Shown here one piece after another: positions 25,772-34,134 of a stretch of 64,000 nt of DNA (positions within the stretch are counted from its first letter, which is position 1; each line of letters opens with the position of its first letter). The stretch lies in the NCBI RefSeq assembly GCF_034313845.1, contig NZ_JAVIWN010000007.1. One strand, 5' to 3'. Below the pieces are notes generated by a model. That model made no database searches. It saw only the letters and a program-made list of their open reading frames with translations, and was not told the origin of the DNA. The stretch comes from Actimicrobium sp034313845 (GTDB lineage: Bacteria > Pseudomonadota > Gammaproteobacteria > Burkholderiales > Burkholderiaceae_D). The position numbers and the translations under genes were made by a program.

Positions 25772-27430
25772 TTAGGCCGGCTTGAATTTTTGCTCGGCCT
25801 TTTTGGTGATAACCCATTGCTGGGCGATCGACAGCACGTTATTGACTACCCAATACAGCACCAGACCGGACGGGAAGAAGAAGAACATGACGGAAAAGAT
25901 AATCGGCATGAACATCATGACCTTGGCCTGCATCGGATCAGGTGGTTTTGGATTGAGTTTGGTCTGGACAAACATCGACACGGCCATCAGTACTGGCAAG
26001 ATGTAATAGGGATCCGGTGACGCCAGATCATGAATCCAGCCCAGCCATGGCGCGTTACGCATTTCCACACTGGCCAGTAAAACCCAGTACAGCGAAATGA
26101 ACACCGGGATTTGGACCACGATCGGCAGGCAGCCACCAAGCGGATTGATTTTCTCGGTTTTGTACAAGGCCATCATTGCCTGGTTCATTTTTTGCGGATC
26201 GCTCTTGAAGCGCTCACGGATCTCCGTCATTTTTGGCGTCACCATTTTCATTTTCGCCATGCTGCGATAACTGGCAGCCGATAACGGGAAGAACGCAAGT
26301 TTGATCAGCATCGTCAGGACAATGATGGTCCAGCCCCAGTTGCCGAGAATCTTGTGGATTTGCGTCATCAACCAGAAAATTGGCTTGGCGATGATCGTGA
26401 GCCAGCCATAGTCTTTCACCAGGTCAAGTCCAGGCGCAGTCTGTTCCAGCACGGCCGATTCCTGAGGACCCGAATACAGAAGCGAATCGAGTGAGGCAGT
26501 AGCTCCCGGAGCCAGCGATCCTAGCGAAACGATACTGCCAACCGCATACAGGTTGGTTGCGATCTTCTTCGTGAAAATTTCGCGTTGGGTCTGTGGCGGC
26601 AGAATAATTGCCGAAACGAAGTAATGTTGGATCAGCGCAATCCAGCCGTTGTCAGCCTTGCTGGCATGCTCTTCGGTATTCTTTTCGATTTTTTCAAAAG
26701 TCAGTTTCTGGAATTTTTGCTCTTCCGTATAAACAGCCGGTCCAGTGAAAGTACTGTAGAACGACGATTCTCCCTCAGGCTTGCTACCGTCACGGACCAG
26801 TTGCAGGTAGACCGAAGGGGTTACCGCTGCTGTGCCGGTATTGGTGACATCGTGTTTCAGGTCGATATGATAATCGCCACTTTTGAAAGTGAATGTCTTG
26901 GTGAGCTTTACACCACCTTGATCGGCATCAAGTACCAGTTGCAACGAACCACTGGTATCCATTGTCCGCGTACCGGGACGGGCGATAAACACCGTCTTGT
27001 GGTTAGGAAACGCCCCGCCAATCAGGCCGCTTTCTGCAAGATAAGTGCGACTTGCGCTGCTATCGAATAAAACAACATTTTTTGTCTTGTCGACCGTGTC
27101 CTTGTGCTTGAGCAATTCAAGGCGTTTCAGTTCACCACCTTGTGTATCGATGTCAGCTTTGAACACATCAGTGATGAGCGTGATTGTTTCGCCTTTGGTC
27201 GCAGCGGCCATATTTGCTGCATCGACACTGATCGCACCAGTTGCATTGGTAGCGCCTGGAAGTGATTCAGGATTTGGTTTTTCAACGGTGGCCGAGCTGG
27301 CAGGTTTTACTTGCTCGCTGGTTCCTGGGAATAACATCGGAGGCTTGCCGTTGTGCTGCTGCCATTTGTCCCACAGCATTAACAGGGACAAGGAGAACAC
27401 AACCCACAGTACGGTACGTCGGATATCCAT
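25772..27430 (-). CDS. yidC: Membrane protein insertase YidC
   Basis: This 552-residue inner-membrane insertase assists integral membrane proteins, alone or with SecYEG. The start is ATG 27430 (MDIRRTVLWVVFSLSLLMLW), which begins with the N-terminal membrane anchor; the open frame extends 24 residues upstream. A large periplasmic beta domain fills residues about 60-330, as in Gram-negative YidC. It is followed by the conserved membrane core (WLTIIAKPIFWLM, GWTIIVLTMLIKLAFFPLSA, GGCLPIVVQIPVFISLYWVL). The C-terminal tail KKAEQKFKPA is short. It lies directly downstream of yidD. Confidence 0.97.
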   Translation of the reverse strand: MDIRRTVLWVVFSLSLLMLWDKWQQHNGKPPMLFPGTSEQVKPASSATVEKPNPESLPGATNATGAISVDAANMAAATKGETITLITDVFKADIDTQGGELKRLELLKHKDTVDKTKNVVLFDSSASRTYLAESGLIGGAFPNHKTVFIARPGTRTMDTSGSLQLVLDADQGGVKLTKTFTFKSGDYHIDLKHDVTNTGTAAVTPSVYLQLVRDGSKPEGESSFYSTFTGPAVYTEEQKFQKLTFEKIEKNTEEHASKADNGWIALIQHYFVSAIILPPQTQREIFTKKIATNLYAVGSIVSLGSLAPGATASLDSLLYSGPQESAVLEQTAPGLDLVKDYGWLTIIAKPIFWLMTQIHKILGNWGWTIIVLTMLIKLAFFPLSAASYRSMAKMKMVTPKMTEIRERFKSDPQKMNQAMMALYKTEKINPLGGCLPIVVQIPVFISLYWVLLASVEMRNAPWLGWIHDLASPDPYYILPVLMAVSMFVQTKLNPKPPDPMQAKVMMFMPIIFSVMFFFFPSGLVLYWVVNNVLSIAQQWVITKKAEQKFKPA

Positions 27431-27461
27431 AGGTGTTTTAAATAATTGAGTAGTCAGGAGT

Positions 27462-27725
27462 TCAGGGATGGTGGCAATTGCAAGAAGGCGTCGCAGTGGC
27501 ACTCGCGGTGTCGCGTCGTGGAACCGGGTCGAGACCTCCCGGGTGCCAAGGATGGCATCGTGCCAATCGCTTGGCCGCGAGGATACCGCCTTTCAGGGCA
27601 CCGTGCTCAGTAATTGCCTCTGCAGCGTAGTCCGAACAGCTGGGAAGAAAGCGACAGTTTTGTCCCAGAAAAGGACTAATGCCTAATTTGTAGGCACGCA
27701 GTAGCGCTAGCAAAACGGATTTCAA
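27462..27725 (-). CDS. yidD: Membrane protein insertion efficiency factor YidD
   Basis: This 87-residue protein starts at TTG 27725, giving MKSVLLALLRAYKLGISPFL with a GGGAGA ribosome-binding site six bases upstream. The frame is open further up, but those residues overlap rnpA and are not YidD-like. The family core GQNCRFLPSCSDYAAEAI with paired cysteines and AAKRLARCHPWHPGGLDPVP are present. The start codon overlaps the rnpA stop (TTGA), a coupled arrangement. YidD helps substrates reach YidC at the inner membrane. Confidence 0.92.
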   Translation of the reverse strand: MKSVLLALLRAYKLGISPFLGQNCRFLPSCSDYAAEAITEHGALKGGILAAKRLARCHPWHPGGLDPVPRRDTASATATPSCNCHHP

Positions 27726-28126
27726 ACTGTCTCCCTGGGTCGTTGCGACGCAAAAAGTTGCAGTAGCTCTGACCGCAGTACCTTCTTCAAGGTGCTCGTG
27801 GTGGCGGGACCTTTGCGGACATTGACTGGTTTTGATAGCCGCACGATGCAATCTATTGGGGGTAGAGCGGCAAGCCGGAACAACTCTCTGGTGACGCGCT
27901 TGACGGTATTACGCGTGACAGCTCGCGGTGCCAGGCGTTTGGCAACCACGACGCCCAGTCGGGCGTGGGCCAGCGCATTGACACGGGTGTACAACACAAA
28001 ATGCGCACTGCGATACACAGGCCGCAAACGAAAAACGGATGAAAATTCATCCGTTTTAACGATGCGCCGTTCCCGTGCAAAGTCCTGTAAGCGAGCGCCG
28101 GTCACACCGGATGCGAGCTGTTGCAA
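27722..28126 (-). CDS. rnpA: Ribonuclease P protein component
   Basis: This protein of up to 134 residues binds the RNase P RNA for tRNA 5' processing. Recognisable are RERRIVKTDEFSSVFR, RSAHFVLYTRVN, RLGVVVAKRLAPRAVTRNTV with KRVTRELFR, the RNR-like RNA-binding motif in a somewhat divergent form. The start is uncertain: TTG at 28126 lies six bases after the rpmH stop and has no clear ribosome-binding site, and GTG at 28105 is an alternative. The stop overlaps the yidD start. Confidence 0.93.
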   Translation of the reverse strand: MQQLASGVTGARLQDFARERRIVKTDEFSSVFRLRPVYRSAHFVLYTRVNALAHARLGVVVAKRLAPRAVTRNTVKRVTRELFRLAALPPIDCIVRLSKPVNVRKGPATTSTLKKVLRSELLQLFASQRPRETV

Positions 28127-28132
28127 CAGCTT

Positions 28133-28267
28133 TTAAGCTGCCAGGCGCTTACGGCCTTTGCTGCGGCGTGCGTTAAGCACGGCGCGGCCGCCACGGGTTG
28201 CCATGCGAGCGCGAAAGCCATGGGTACGCTTACGGCGTACGACGGAAGGTTGATAAGTACGTTTCAT
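28133..28267 (-). CDS. rpmH: 50S ribosomal protein L34
   Basis: This 44-residue, strongly basic ribosomal protein starts MKRTYQPSVVRRKRTHGFRA and ends SKGRKRLAA. The length is exactly that of bacterial L34. It is the first gene of the leftward rpmH-rnpA-yidD-yidC series, with a good sigma-70-like promoter about 185 bases upstream. It faces dnaA across a 415-base gap, the classic arrangement at many bacterial origins. Confidence 0.97.
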   Translation of the reverse strand: MKRTYQPSVVRRKRTHGFRARMATRGGRAVLNARRSKGRKRLAA

Positions 28268-28450
28268 TATGGTCTCGCTATTCAGCTGAAAAAAATCGGA
28301 GTATGAAAGCCGGGGAATGACCCGGTCCGGGGTTGCTTGCGTCCCGGTGCTCGAAAGCGCTTCAATCGTTCTTCACTCTGTCCCCAGAGGCGGATGAAGC
28401 TGCAAACGGCAACAGCATGGTACGCAGGCGGGTCGAACAGTGAACCCGGG

Positions 28451-28480
28451 ATTAGACAGTACTTTCGGCTTGCTTGTCAA
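28451..28480 (-). promoter_or_regulatory. Sigma-70-like promoter for the rpmH operon
   Basis: On the minus strand TTGACA (complement of 28475-28480) and TCTAAT (complement of 28451-28456) are separated by 18 bases. The -35 is perfect and the -10 differs at one position. It points toward rpmH, leaving an untranslated leader of about 175 bases. Confidence 0.7.
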
Positions 28481-28545
28481 TAACTTAGCGAGATTTCCTG
28501 ATGCGGTCCTGATACCGGCGGTGCGCGAGAAAAGTCCGGCTCCCC

Positions 28546-28554
28546 TGTGGATAA
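28546..28554 (-). promoter_or_regulatory. Single DnaA box upstream of dnaA
   Basis: TGTGGATAA is the exact complement of TTATCCACA. It lies 129 bases before the dnaA start codon and is the only perfect box in the rpmH-dnaA gap. Autoregulation of dnaA is the probable role. Confidence 0.75.
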
Positions 28555-28682
28555 CTATCTCCGTCAAGGGTAGAATACGGTCCGTTATGGCGTCTTCCCA
28601 CAGCTAGCCAAGATCAGCCTGAGGATAATGACCGTGCTGTTCGTCAGTACCGTTCCGCCTCCCCCAATTCAATAGAAGATGC

Positions 28683-30077
28683 ATGGATAATTTCTGGCAA
28701 ACCTGCTCAGCCCAACTGGAGCAGGAATTAACGCCGCAGCAATTTAGCGCCTGGATCAAACCACTGATCCCCCTTGATTACGAAGAGGGGCGGCTACGCA
28801 TTGCCGCGCCCAACCGGTTCAAGCTCGACTGGGTCAAAACACAGTTCGCTAACCGCATTACGGTGTTGGCAGCGCAATACTGGGAAGAACCGATTGATGT
28901 GCAGTTCGTCCTCGATCCGCGCCTGAACGCACCGCGCAAGCCAACCGTAGCGATGCCGGTGACGGCGCGGGTTGAAGGAAATGGGATCAATGGTATCTCC
29001 CCCCCAATTGACGGCTTGCTTGACTTGCCGGTGGTTGACAGCGCGCCACGTCGCGACCAGAGCCGGGTCAATACCGCACTGACATTCGACAGCTTCGTCA
29101 CTGGCAAGGCCAACCAGCTCGCGCGCGCTGCGGCAATTCAGGTAGCCGATAATCCCGGTAGCTCGTATAACCCGCTGTTCCTGTATGGCGGCGTTGGCTT
29201 GGGGAAAACCCACCTGGTTCACGCGATCGGCAACCAGGTCATGGCCGACAATCCTTCTGCCAAAATCCGTTACATCCACGCCGAGCAATATGTCCGTGAC
29301 GTCGTCACTGCTTATCAGCGCAAGGGCTTCGATGATTTCAAGCGCTACTACCATTCGCTCGACGTTTTGCTGATCGATGATATTCAATTTTTTGGTGGCA
29401 AAAGCCGTACTCAGGAAGAGTTTTTCTACGCGTTTGAGGCGCTGATTGCTGCAAAGAAGCAGATCGTCATCACCAGCGACACGTACCCGAAAGAAATCAC
29501 CGGCATGGATGATCGCCTGATTTCACGCTTCGATTCCGGCCTGACGGTTGCCGTGGAGCCGCCCGAGCTGGAAATGCGCGTCGCGATTTTGCTGAAAAAA
29601 GCAGCACAGGAAGGGGTTAACTTTTCCGATGACGTGGCTTTTTTCGTGGCCAAGCATTTGCGTTCGAATGTGCGCGAACTCGAAGGTGCATTGCGCAAGA
29701 TCCTTGCGTTCTCGCGCTTTCACGGCAAGGACATCACGATCGAGGTCGTCAAGGATGCGTTGAAAGACTTGCTGTCGGTCCAGAATCGCCAGATCTCAGT
29801 TGAAAATATCCAGAAGACGGTGGCGGATTTTTTCAACATCAAGGTCGCCGACATGTACTCGAAAAAGCGCCCGGCCAACATTGCCCGACCGCGCCAGATC
29901 GCCATGTACCTGGCCAAGGAATTGACTCAAAAAAGTCTGCCGGAAATTGGCGAATTGTTCGGTGGTCGCGATCACACCACGGTTTTGCATGCGGTACGAA
30001 AAATTGGCGCAGACCGTTCCAAGAGCCCTGAATGTAACCATGAATTGCATGTGCTGGAACAAACACTGAAAGGATAG
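28683..30077 (+). CDS. dnaA: Chromosomal replication initiator protein DnaA
   Basis: This 464-residue AAA+ ATPase binds DnaA boxes and opens oriC. Domain I starts MDNFWQTCSAQLEQELTPQQ. A variable linker covers about residues 80-130. The AAA+ domain has Walker A GGVGLGKTHLVHAIGN, Walker B LLIDDIQFFGGK, and sensor/arginine regions DDRLISRFDSGLTV and HLRSNVRELEGAL. Domain IV carries the DNA-binding signature FGGRDHTTVLHAVRKI. Upstream is the rpmH gap with one box, and 215 bases downstream is dnaN. The main cluster of DnaA boxes in this window lies elsewhere, at 9.0-9.8 kb. Confidence 0.98.
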   Translation: MDNFWQTCSAQLEQELTPQQFSAWIKPLIPLDYEEGRLRIAAPNRFKLDWVKTQFANRITVLAAQYWEEPIDVQFVLDPRLNAPRKPTVAMPVTARVEGNGINGISPPIDGLLDLPVVDSAPRRDQSRVNTALTFDSFVTGKANQLARAAAIQVADNPGSSYNPLFLYGGVGLGKTHLVHAIGNQVMADNPSAKIRYIHAEQYVRDVVTAYQRKGFDDFKRYYHSLDVLLIDDIQFFGGKSRTQEEFFYAFEALIAAKKQIVITSDTYPKEITGMDDRLISRFDSGLTVAVEPPELEMRVAILLKKAAQEGVNFSDDVAFFVAKHLRSNVRELEGALRKILAFSRFHGKDITIEVVKDALKDLLSVQNRQISVENIQKTVADFFNIKVADMYSKKRPANIARPRQIAMYLAKELTQKSLPEIGELFGGRDHTTVLHAVRKIGADRSKSPECNHELHVLEQTLKG

Positions 30078-30097
30078 GCAGGCAGTGCTTGCGGCCC

Positions 30098-30106
30098 TGT
30101 GGATAA
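30098..30106 (-). promoter_or_regulatory. Single DnaA box between dnaA and dnaN
   Basis: TGTGGATAA, a perfect box on the minus strand, lies 21 bases after the dnaA stop codon. No other box or AT-rich stretch accompanies it. Confidence 0.65.
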
Positions 30107-30153
30107 CTCACGCAAGGCAGGCGCTGGCTGTCCTTGCGAATCGGGCAGGAATG

Positions 30154-30193
30154 CGCATTTTGTCAGGAACGAAACCTTTTCTGTCAAAATGCG
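30154..30193. repeat. Inverted repeat upstream of dnaN
   Basis: CGCATTTTG (30154-30162) and CAAAATGCG (30185-30193) are perfect 9-base arms separated by 22 bases. It lies about 100 bases before the dnaN start. It could be an operator or an mRNA hairpin; no T tract follows, so it is not a typical terminator. Confidence 0.55.
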
Positions 30194-30292
30194 GAGGGAG
30201 TAAAACTGCAGTCTGATTCAATGGGCCGGATCCAGTGGCAGGGACTTTCACTGGCACCATTTCCACCAACAATGATTACCAAGGATGACACC

Positions 30293-31399
30293 ATGCAATT
30301 GGTTAAAACCAGCAGAGACACCCTACTCCGGCCACTGCAAATCGTGAGCGGTATTGTCGAGCGTCGGCACACATTGCCGATTCTGGCCAATATTCTCATA
30401 CGCAAGGACGGCGACAAGGTCTCGTTCCTGTCGACGGATATCGAAGTCCAGATCACAACGCACATCACCGTCGAAGGCGGCGAGGAGCTCGCCGCAACGA
30501 CGGTGGCAGCCCGCAAGCTGCTCGATATTCTGCGTGCTCTGCCCGAGTCGGGCGACGTGTCGCTGTCACTGGCCAATAAGCGCATGTCAGTTCAAACCGG
30601 CAAGTCACGGTTTTCACTGCAAACGCTGGCGGCCGAAGAATTTCCGACTGTTACGCAAGCCGAGCAATACAACGCGCAACTGAGCTTGCCGCAAAAAACG
30701 CTCAAGCACCTGTTCAACATGGTTCACTTTTCGATGGCGCAGCAGGATATTCGCTATTACCTCAATGGCCTGCTATTGGTCGTCGATGGCAAGAACGTGA
30801 TTGCCGTCGCGACCGATGGTCATCGACTGGCATTCTGCCAGGTCGAAACCGAACAGGAATTCACACGCCAGGAAGTCATCATTCCGCGCAAGACCATTAT
30901 CGAATTGCAGCGTTTGCTGGAAGACACCGACGAGCTGGTACAAATTGACATCGCCACCAATCAGGTCAAGCTGACCTTTGCCGATATCGAACTGATTTCC
31001 AAGCTGGTCGAGGGTAAATTCCCGGACTACACCCGCGTTGTGCCGAAGGGCTACAAGAATAACTTCACGCTCGGTCGTGACCAGCTGCTGCGATCACTGC
31101 AACGTGCGGCCATCATGACCAGCGACAAATTCAAGGGCGTGCGCTGCATCGTCACACCCGGTAGCATGAAGGTGAGTTCAACCAATGCGGACCAGGAAGA
31201 ATCGGTTGAAGAAATCGAAATCGATTACGGCGGCGATAGCGTCGACATCGGATTCAATGTTACCTACCTGCTTGATGTCCTCAATAATCTCAAATGCGAT
31301 CAGGTCAACATCGCACTCGGAGACGCCAATTCATCGGCGCTCATTACCATTCCGGACAATGCTGATTTCAAGTATGTCGTCATGCCGATGAGAATCTGA
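30293..31399 (+). CDS. dnaN: DNA polymerase III beta subunit (sliding clamp)
   Basis: This 368-residue ring-forming clamp tethers DNA polymerase III to DNA. The start is ATG 30293 (MQLVKTSRDTLLRPLQIVSG) after AAGGATGACACC; the frame is open upstream from 30134 but that stretch is not clamp-like. Visible family features include RRHTLPILANIL, VAARKLLDILRALPE, FNMVHFSMAQQDIRYYLNGL, VATDGHRLAFC and the C-terminal DNADFKYVVMPMRI. The length matches the family. It lies between dnaA and gyrB with no recF gene. Confidence 0.97.
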   Translation: MQLVKTSRDTLLRPLQIVSGIVERRHTLPILANILIRKDGDKVSFLSTDIEVQITTHITVEGGEELAATTVAARKLLDILRALPESGDVSLSLANKRMSVQTGKSRFSLQTLAAEEFPTVTQAEQYNAQLSLPQKTLKHLFNMVHFSMAQQDIRYYLNGLLLVVDGKNVIAVATDGHRLAFCQVETEQEFTRQEVIIPRKTIIELQRLLEDTDELVQIDIATNQVKLTFADIELISKLVEGKFPDYTRVVPKGYKNNFTLGRDQLLRSLQRAAIMTSDKFKGVRCIVTPGSMKVSSTNADQEESVEEIEIDYGGDSVDIGFNVTYLLDVLNNLKCDQVNIALGDANSSALITIPDNADFKYVVMPMRI

Positions 31400-31418
31400 C
31401 CGGCTCATCACGGTCACT

Positions 31419-31442
31419 GCAAGGGGCCGGTTGGCCCCTTGC
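31419..31442 (+). terminator. Strong hairpin between dnaN and gyrB
   Basis: GCAAGGGGCC and GGCCCCTTGC make a perfect 10-base stem with a GGTT loop, 20 bases after the dnaN stop. No T tract follows (CGCTTTAC), so it may be a weak terminator, an mRNA 3'-end stabiliser or a pause site. Confidence 0.55.
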
Positions 31443-31512
31443 CGCTTTACAGAACTCGAGAATGCACTTTTTTCGTTAGCCCCAGCAGTCAGTCACCGTT
31501 TAGAAGGTACCC

Positions 31513-34011
31513 ATGTCCGCGATTCCTCAAGATACTCCAGGTCAGTTGCAGTCCAACCAGTACGGCGCATCATCCATCCAGATTCTTGAAGGACTGGAAG
31601 CCGTACGCAAACGGCCCGGCATGTACATTGGCGACACGTCCGACGGTACCGGCCTGCATCATCTGGTGTTTGAAGTGCTGGACAACTCGATCGATGAATC
31701 GCTGGCCGGTCATTGCACCGAGATCAATGTCACGATCCACTCCGACAATTCGATTTCGATTACCGACAACGGCCGCGGCATTCCGACTGGCATCAAGTGG
31801 GACGACAAGCACGAACCGAAACGCAGCGCCGCCGAGATCGTCATGACCGAGCTGCATGCCGGTGGCAAGTTCGACCAGAACTCGTACAAGGTATCCGGCG
31901 GGTTGCATGGTGTCGGCGTGTCGTGCGTCAACGGCCTCTCGAAGTTGCTCAAGCTCACTGTGCGGCGCGACGGCAAGGCGCACTACATGGAATTTGTGCG
32001 CGGCATTCCGCAAAACCGCCTCATCGAAACCGTTGAAGGCGTGCAGATTTCACCGATCAAGGTCACCGGCGACACCGACAAGCGCGGCACCGAAGTGCAC
32101 TTCTGGGCCGATGAAGAAATCTTCAGCCACATCGAATTCCATTACGACATCCTGGCCAAGCGCATCCGTGAATTGTCCTTCCTCAACAATGGTGTGCGTA
32201 TCAAGCTGAGCGACCATCGTACCGGCAAGGAAGAAGAATTTGCGTTTGAAGGCGGTACCCGCGGCTTCGTCGAATACATCAACAAGAGCAAGACCGTGCT
32301 GCATCCGACCGTGTTCCAGGCCACTGGCGACAAGATGTCGGACCAGAACACCAACATCAGCGTCGACGTGTCGATGCAATGGAATGATGCCTACAACGAG
32401 CAAGTGCTCTGCTTCACCAATAATATTCCGCAGCGCGACGGCGGCACCCACCTGACCGGCTTGCGTGCGGCAATGACGCGGGTGATCAACAAGTACATCG
32501 AAGAGCACGAGTTCGCCAAGAAAGCCAAGGTCGAAGTGACCGGTGACGACATGCGCGAAGGCCTGACCTGCGTGTTGTCGGTCAAGGTGCCGGAGCCGAA
32601 GTTCAGTTCGCAGACCAAGGACAAACTGGTCTCGAGCGAAGTGCGCGGCCCGGTCGAGGAAATCGTCGCCAAGACCTTGTCGGACTATCTGCAAGAAAAA
32701 CCGAACGACGCCAAGATCATCTGCGGCAAGATCGTCGAAGCCGCGCGCGCTCGTGAAGCGGCCCGCAAGGCTCGCGAACTGACCCGTCGCAAGGGCATCA
32801 TGGATGGCCTCGGCCTGTCGGCCAAACTGGCTGATTGCCAGGAAAAAGACCCGGCGCTGTGCGAGCTGTATATCGTCGAAGGAGACTCCGCTGGCGGTTC
32901 CGCCAAACAGGGCCGCGACCGTAAATTCCAGGCCATCCTGCCATTGCGCGGCAAGGTCCTTAACGTCGAAAAAGCCCGTTTTGAAAAGATGCTGTCGTCC
33001 GAGCAGATCACCACACTGATTGCCACGCTTGGCACCAGCATCGGTCCCGATGAGTTCAATCCGGACAAGCTGCGCTACCACCGCATCATCATCATGACTG
33101 ACGCCGACGTCGACGGTGCCCACATCCGCACCTTGCTGCTGACGCTGCTGTATCGCCAGATGCCGGCGCTGGTCGAGCGCGGTCACGTCTACATCGCGCA
33201 GCCGCCACTCTACAAAGTCAAGCATGGTCGTGACGAGCGCTACCTGAAAGACGATATCGAAGAAGCCGCGTACATGATGCAGATCGCGCTCAACGACGCC
33301 GCCCTGATTCCGTACGAGCAGGCCGAACCGATCAGCGGTGATGCACTGTCCGAGCTGGTCCGCCAGTACAACACCGCCAACGCGATCATCATGCGTTTGG
33401 CGCGGGCGATCGACAATGCGGCACTGACGGCCATCATGACCGGCGTCACGCTCGACCTGAGCACGCCAGACAGTTCTGCCCGCGCCGCCGCCGAGATGAT
33501 GGCCGCAATCAATGATCCTGCCGTCGATGTCGTGGTGCGTTCCGATGACCTGTCGGACAAGCATCAGTTGCGTATTCAGCGCATGTACCACGGCAATATC
33601 AAGTCCAGCGTCATTGATGCCGATTTCGTCAGCGGTCCGGATTACACGGTTCTGGCCAATGCCGCAGCCACCTTCAAGGGTTTACTGGGTGAGGGCGCGA
33701 TGGTGCGGCGTGGTACCGGCGAACGCATCAAGGAAATCCGCATCAACGATTTCCATCAGGTCATGGCCTGGTTGCGCGAAGAAGCCGAACGGGGTGTGTC
33801 GAAACAGCGCTACAAAGGACTGGGCGAAATGAACCCGTCGCAGTTGTGGGAAACCACGATGGATCCAGCAGTGCGGCGTCTGCTGAAAGTGCAGATCGAT
33901 GATGCGATCGCTGCCGACCAGATCTTCACGACATTGATGGGTGACGATGTCGAGCCGCGTCGGGCATTTATCGAAGCCAATGCTCTGCAGGCGGGCAATA
34001 TCGATATTTGA
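31513..34011 (+). CDS. gyrB: DNA gyrase subunit B
   Basis: This 832-residue ATPase subunit introduces negative supercoils together with GyrA. The GHKL ATPase part shows EAVRKRPGMYIGDT, FEVLDNSIDESLAG, ITDNGRGIPTG and SGGLHGVGVSCVN. The TOPRIM region has EGDSAGGSAKQGRDRKFQAI and IMTDADVDGAHIRTLL. The C-terminal KRYKGLGEMNPSQLWETTMD is intact. The length is that of Gram-negative gyrB, with the extra domain inside the TOPRIM-to-tail region. It is preceded by a strong hairpin after dnaN, so it may use its own promoter. Confidence 0.98.
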   Translation: MSAIPQDTPGQLQSNQYGASSIQILEGLEAVRKRPGMYIGDTSDGTGLHHLVFEVLDNSIDESLAGHCTEINVTIHSDNSISITDNGRGIPTGIKWDDKHEPKRSAAEIVMTELHAGGKFDQNSYKVSGGLHGVGVSCVNGLSKLLKLTVRRDGKAHYMEFVRGIPQNRLIETVEGVQISPIKVTGDTDKRGTEVHFWADEEIFSHIEFHYDILAKRIRELSFLNNGVRIKLSDHRTGKEEEFAFEGGTRGFVEYINKSKTVLHPTVFQATGDKMSDQNTNISVDVSMQWNDAYNEQVLCFTNNIPQRDGGTHLTGLRAAMTRVINKYIEEHEFAKKAKVEVTGDDMREGLTCVLSVKVPEPKFSSQTKDKLVSSEVRGPVEEIVAKTLSDYLQEKPNDAKIICGKIVEAARAREAARKARELTRRKGIMDGLGLSAKLADCQEKDPALCELYIVEGDSAGGSAKQGRDRKFQAILPLRGKVLNVEKARFEKMLSSEQITTLIATLGTSIGPDEFNPDKLRYHRIIIMTDADVDGAHIRTLLLTLLYRQMPALVERGHVYIAQPPLYKVKHGRDERYLKDDIEEAAYMMQIALNDAALIPYEQAEPISGDALSELVRQYNTANAIIMRLARAIDNAALTAIMTGVTLDLSTPDSSARAAAEMMAAINDPAVDVVVRSDDLSDKHQLRIQRMYHGNIKSSVIDADFVSGPDYTVLANAAATFKGLLGEGAMVRRGTGERIKEIRINDFHQVMAWLREEAERGVSKQRYKGLGEMNPSQLWETTMDPAVRRLLKVQIDDAIAADQIFTTLMGDDVEPRRAFIEANALQAGNIDI

Positions 34012-34053
34012 TGCAAGCCGCCCGTTTCGGGTAGCGGGAAACCGGCGTTTTTG

Positions 34054-34077
34054 ACAGGGCTGCTTTGGCAGCCCTGT
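34054..34077 (+). terminator. Hairpin downstream of gyrB
   Basis: ACAGGGCTGC and GCAGCCCTGT form a perfect 10-base stem with a TTTG loop, 43 bases after the gyrB stop. The following sequence (TCGCTGGTTCTCC) has no T tract. It lies between convergent genes and probably marks the end of the gyrB transcript. Confidence 0.6.
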
Positions 34078-34134
34078 TCGCTGGTTCTCCTGCTTCGCGG
34101 TTGCGCTGGCGGGCTGTGAAGTCTCCGTTACGTG

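Larger units (their letters stand above)
28268..28682. other. rpmH-dnaA divergent intergenic region with a single DnaA box
   Basis: This 415-base gap is where many bacteria keep oriC, but here it is fairly GC-rich, has only one perfect DnaA box (28546-28554), and shows no AT-rich unwinding stretch or repeated triplets. It holds the promoter for rpmH and must hold the dnaA promoter. The lone box more likely serves DnaA autoregulation than initiation. Confidence 0.65.

Noticed and set aside
32050..33591. A 513-residue minus-strand frame opposite gyrB
   Set aside because: It is the antisense shadow of gyrB caused by GC-rich codon bias; gyrB motifs cover the whole region on the plus strand.
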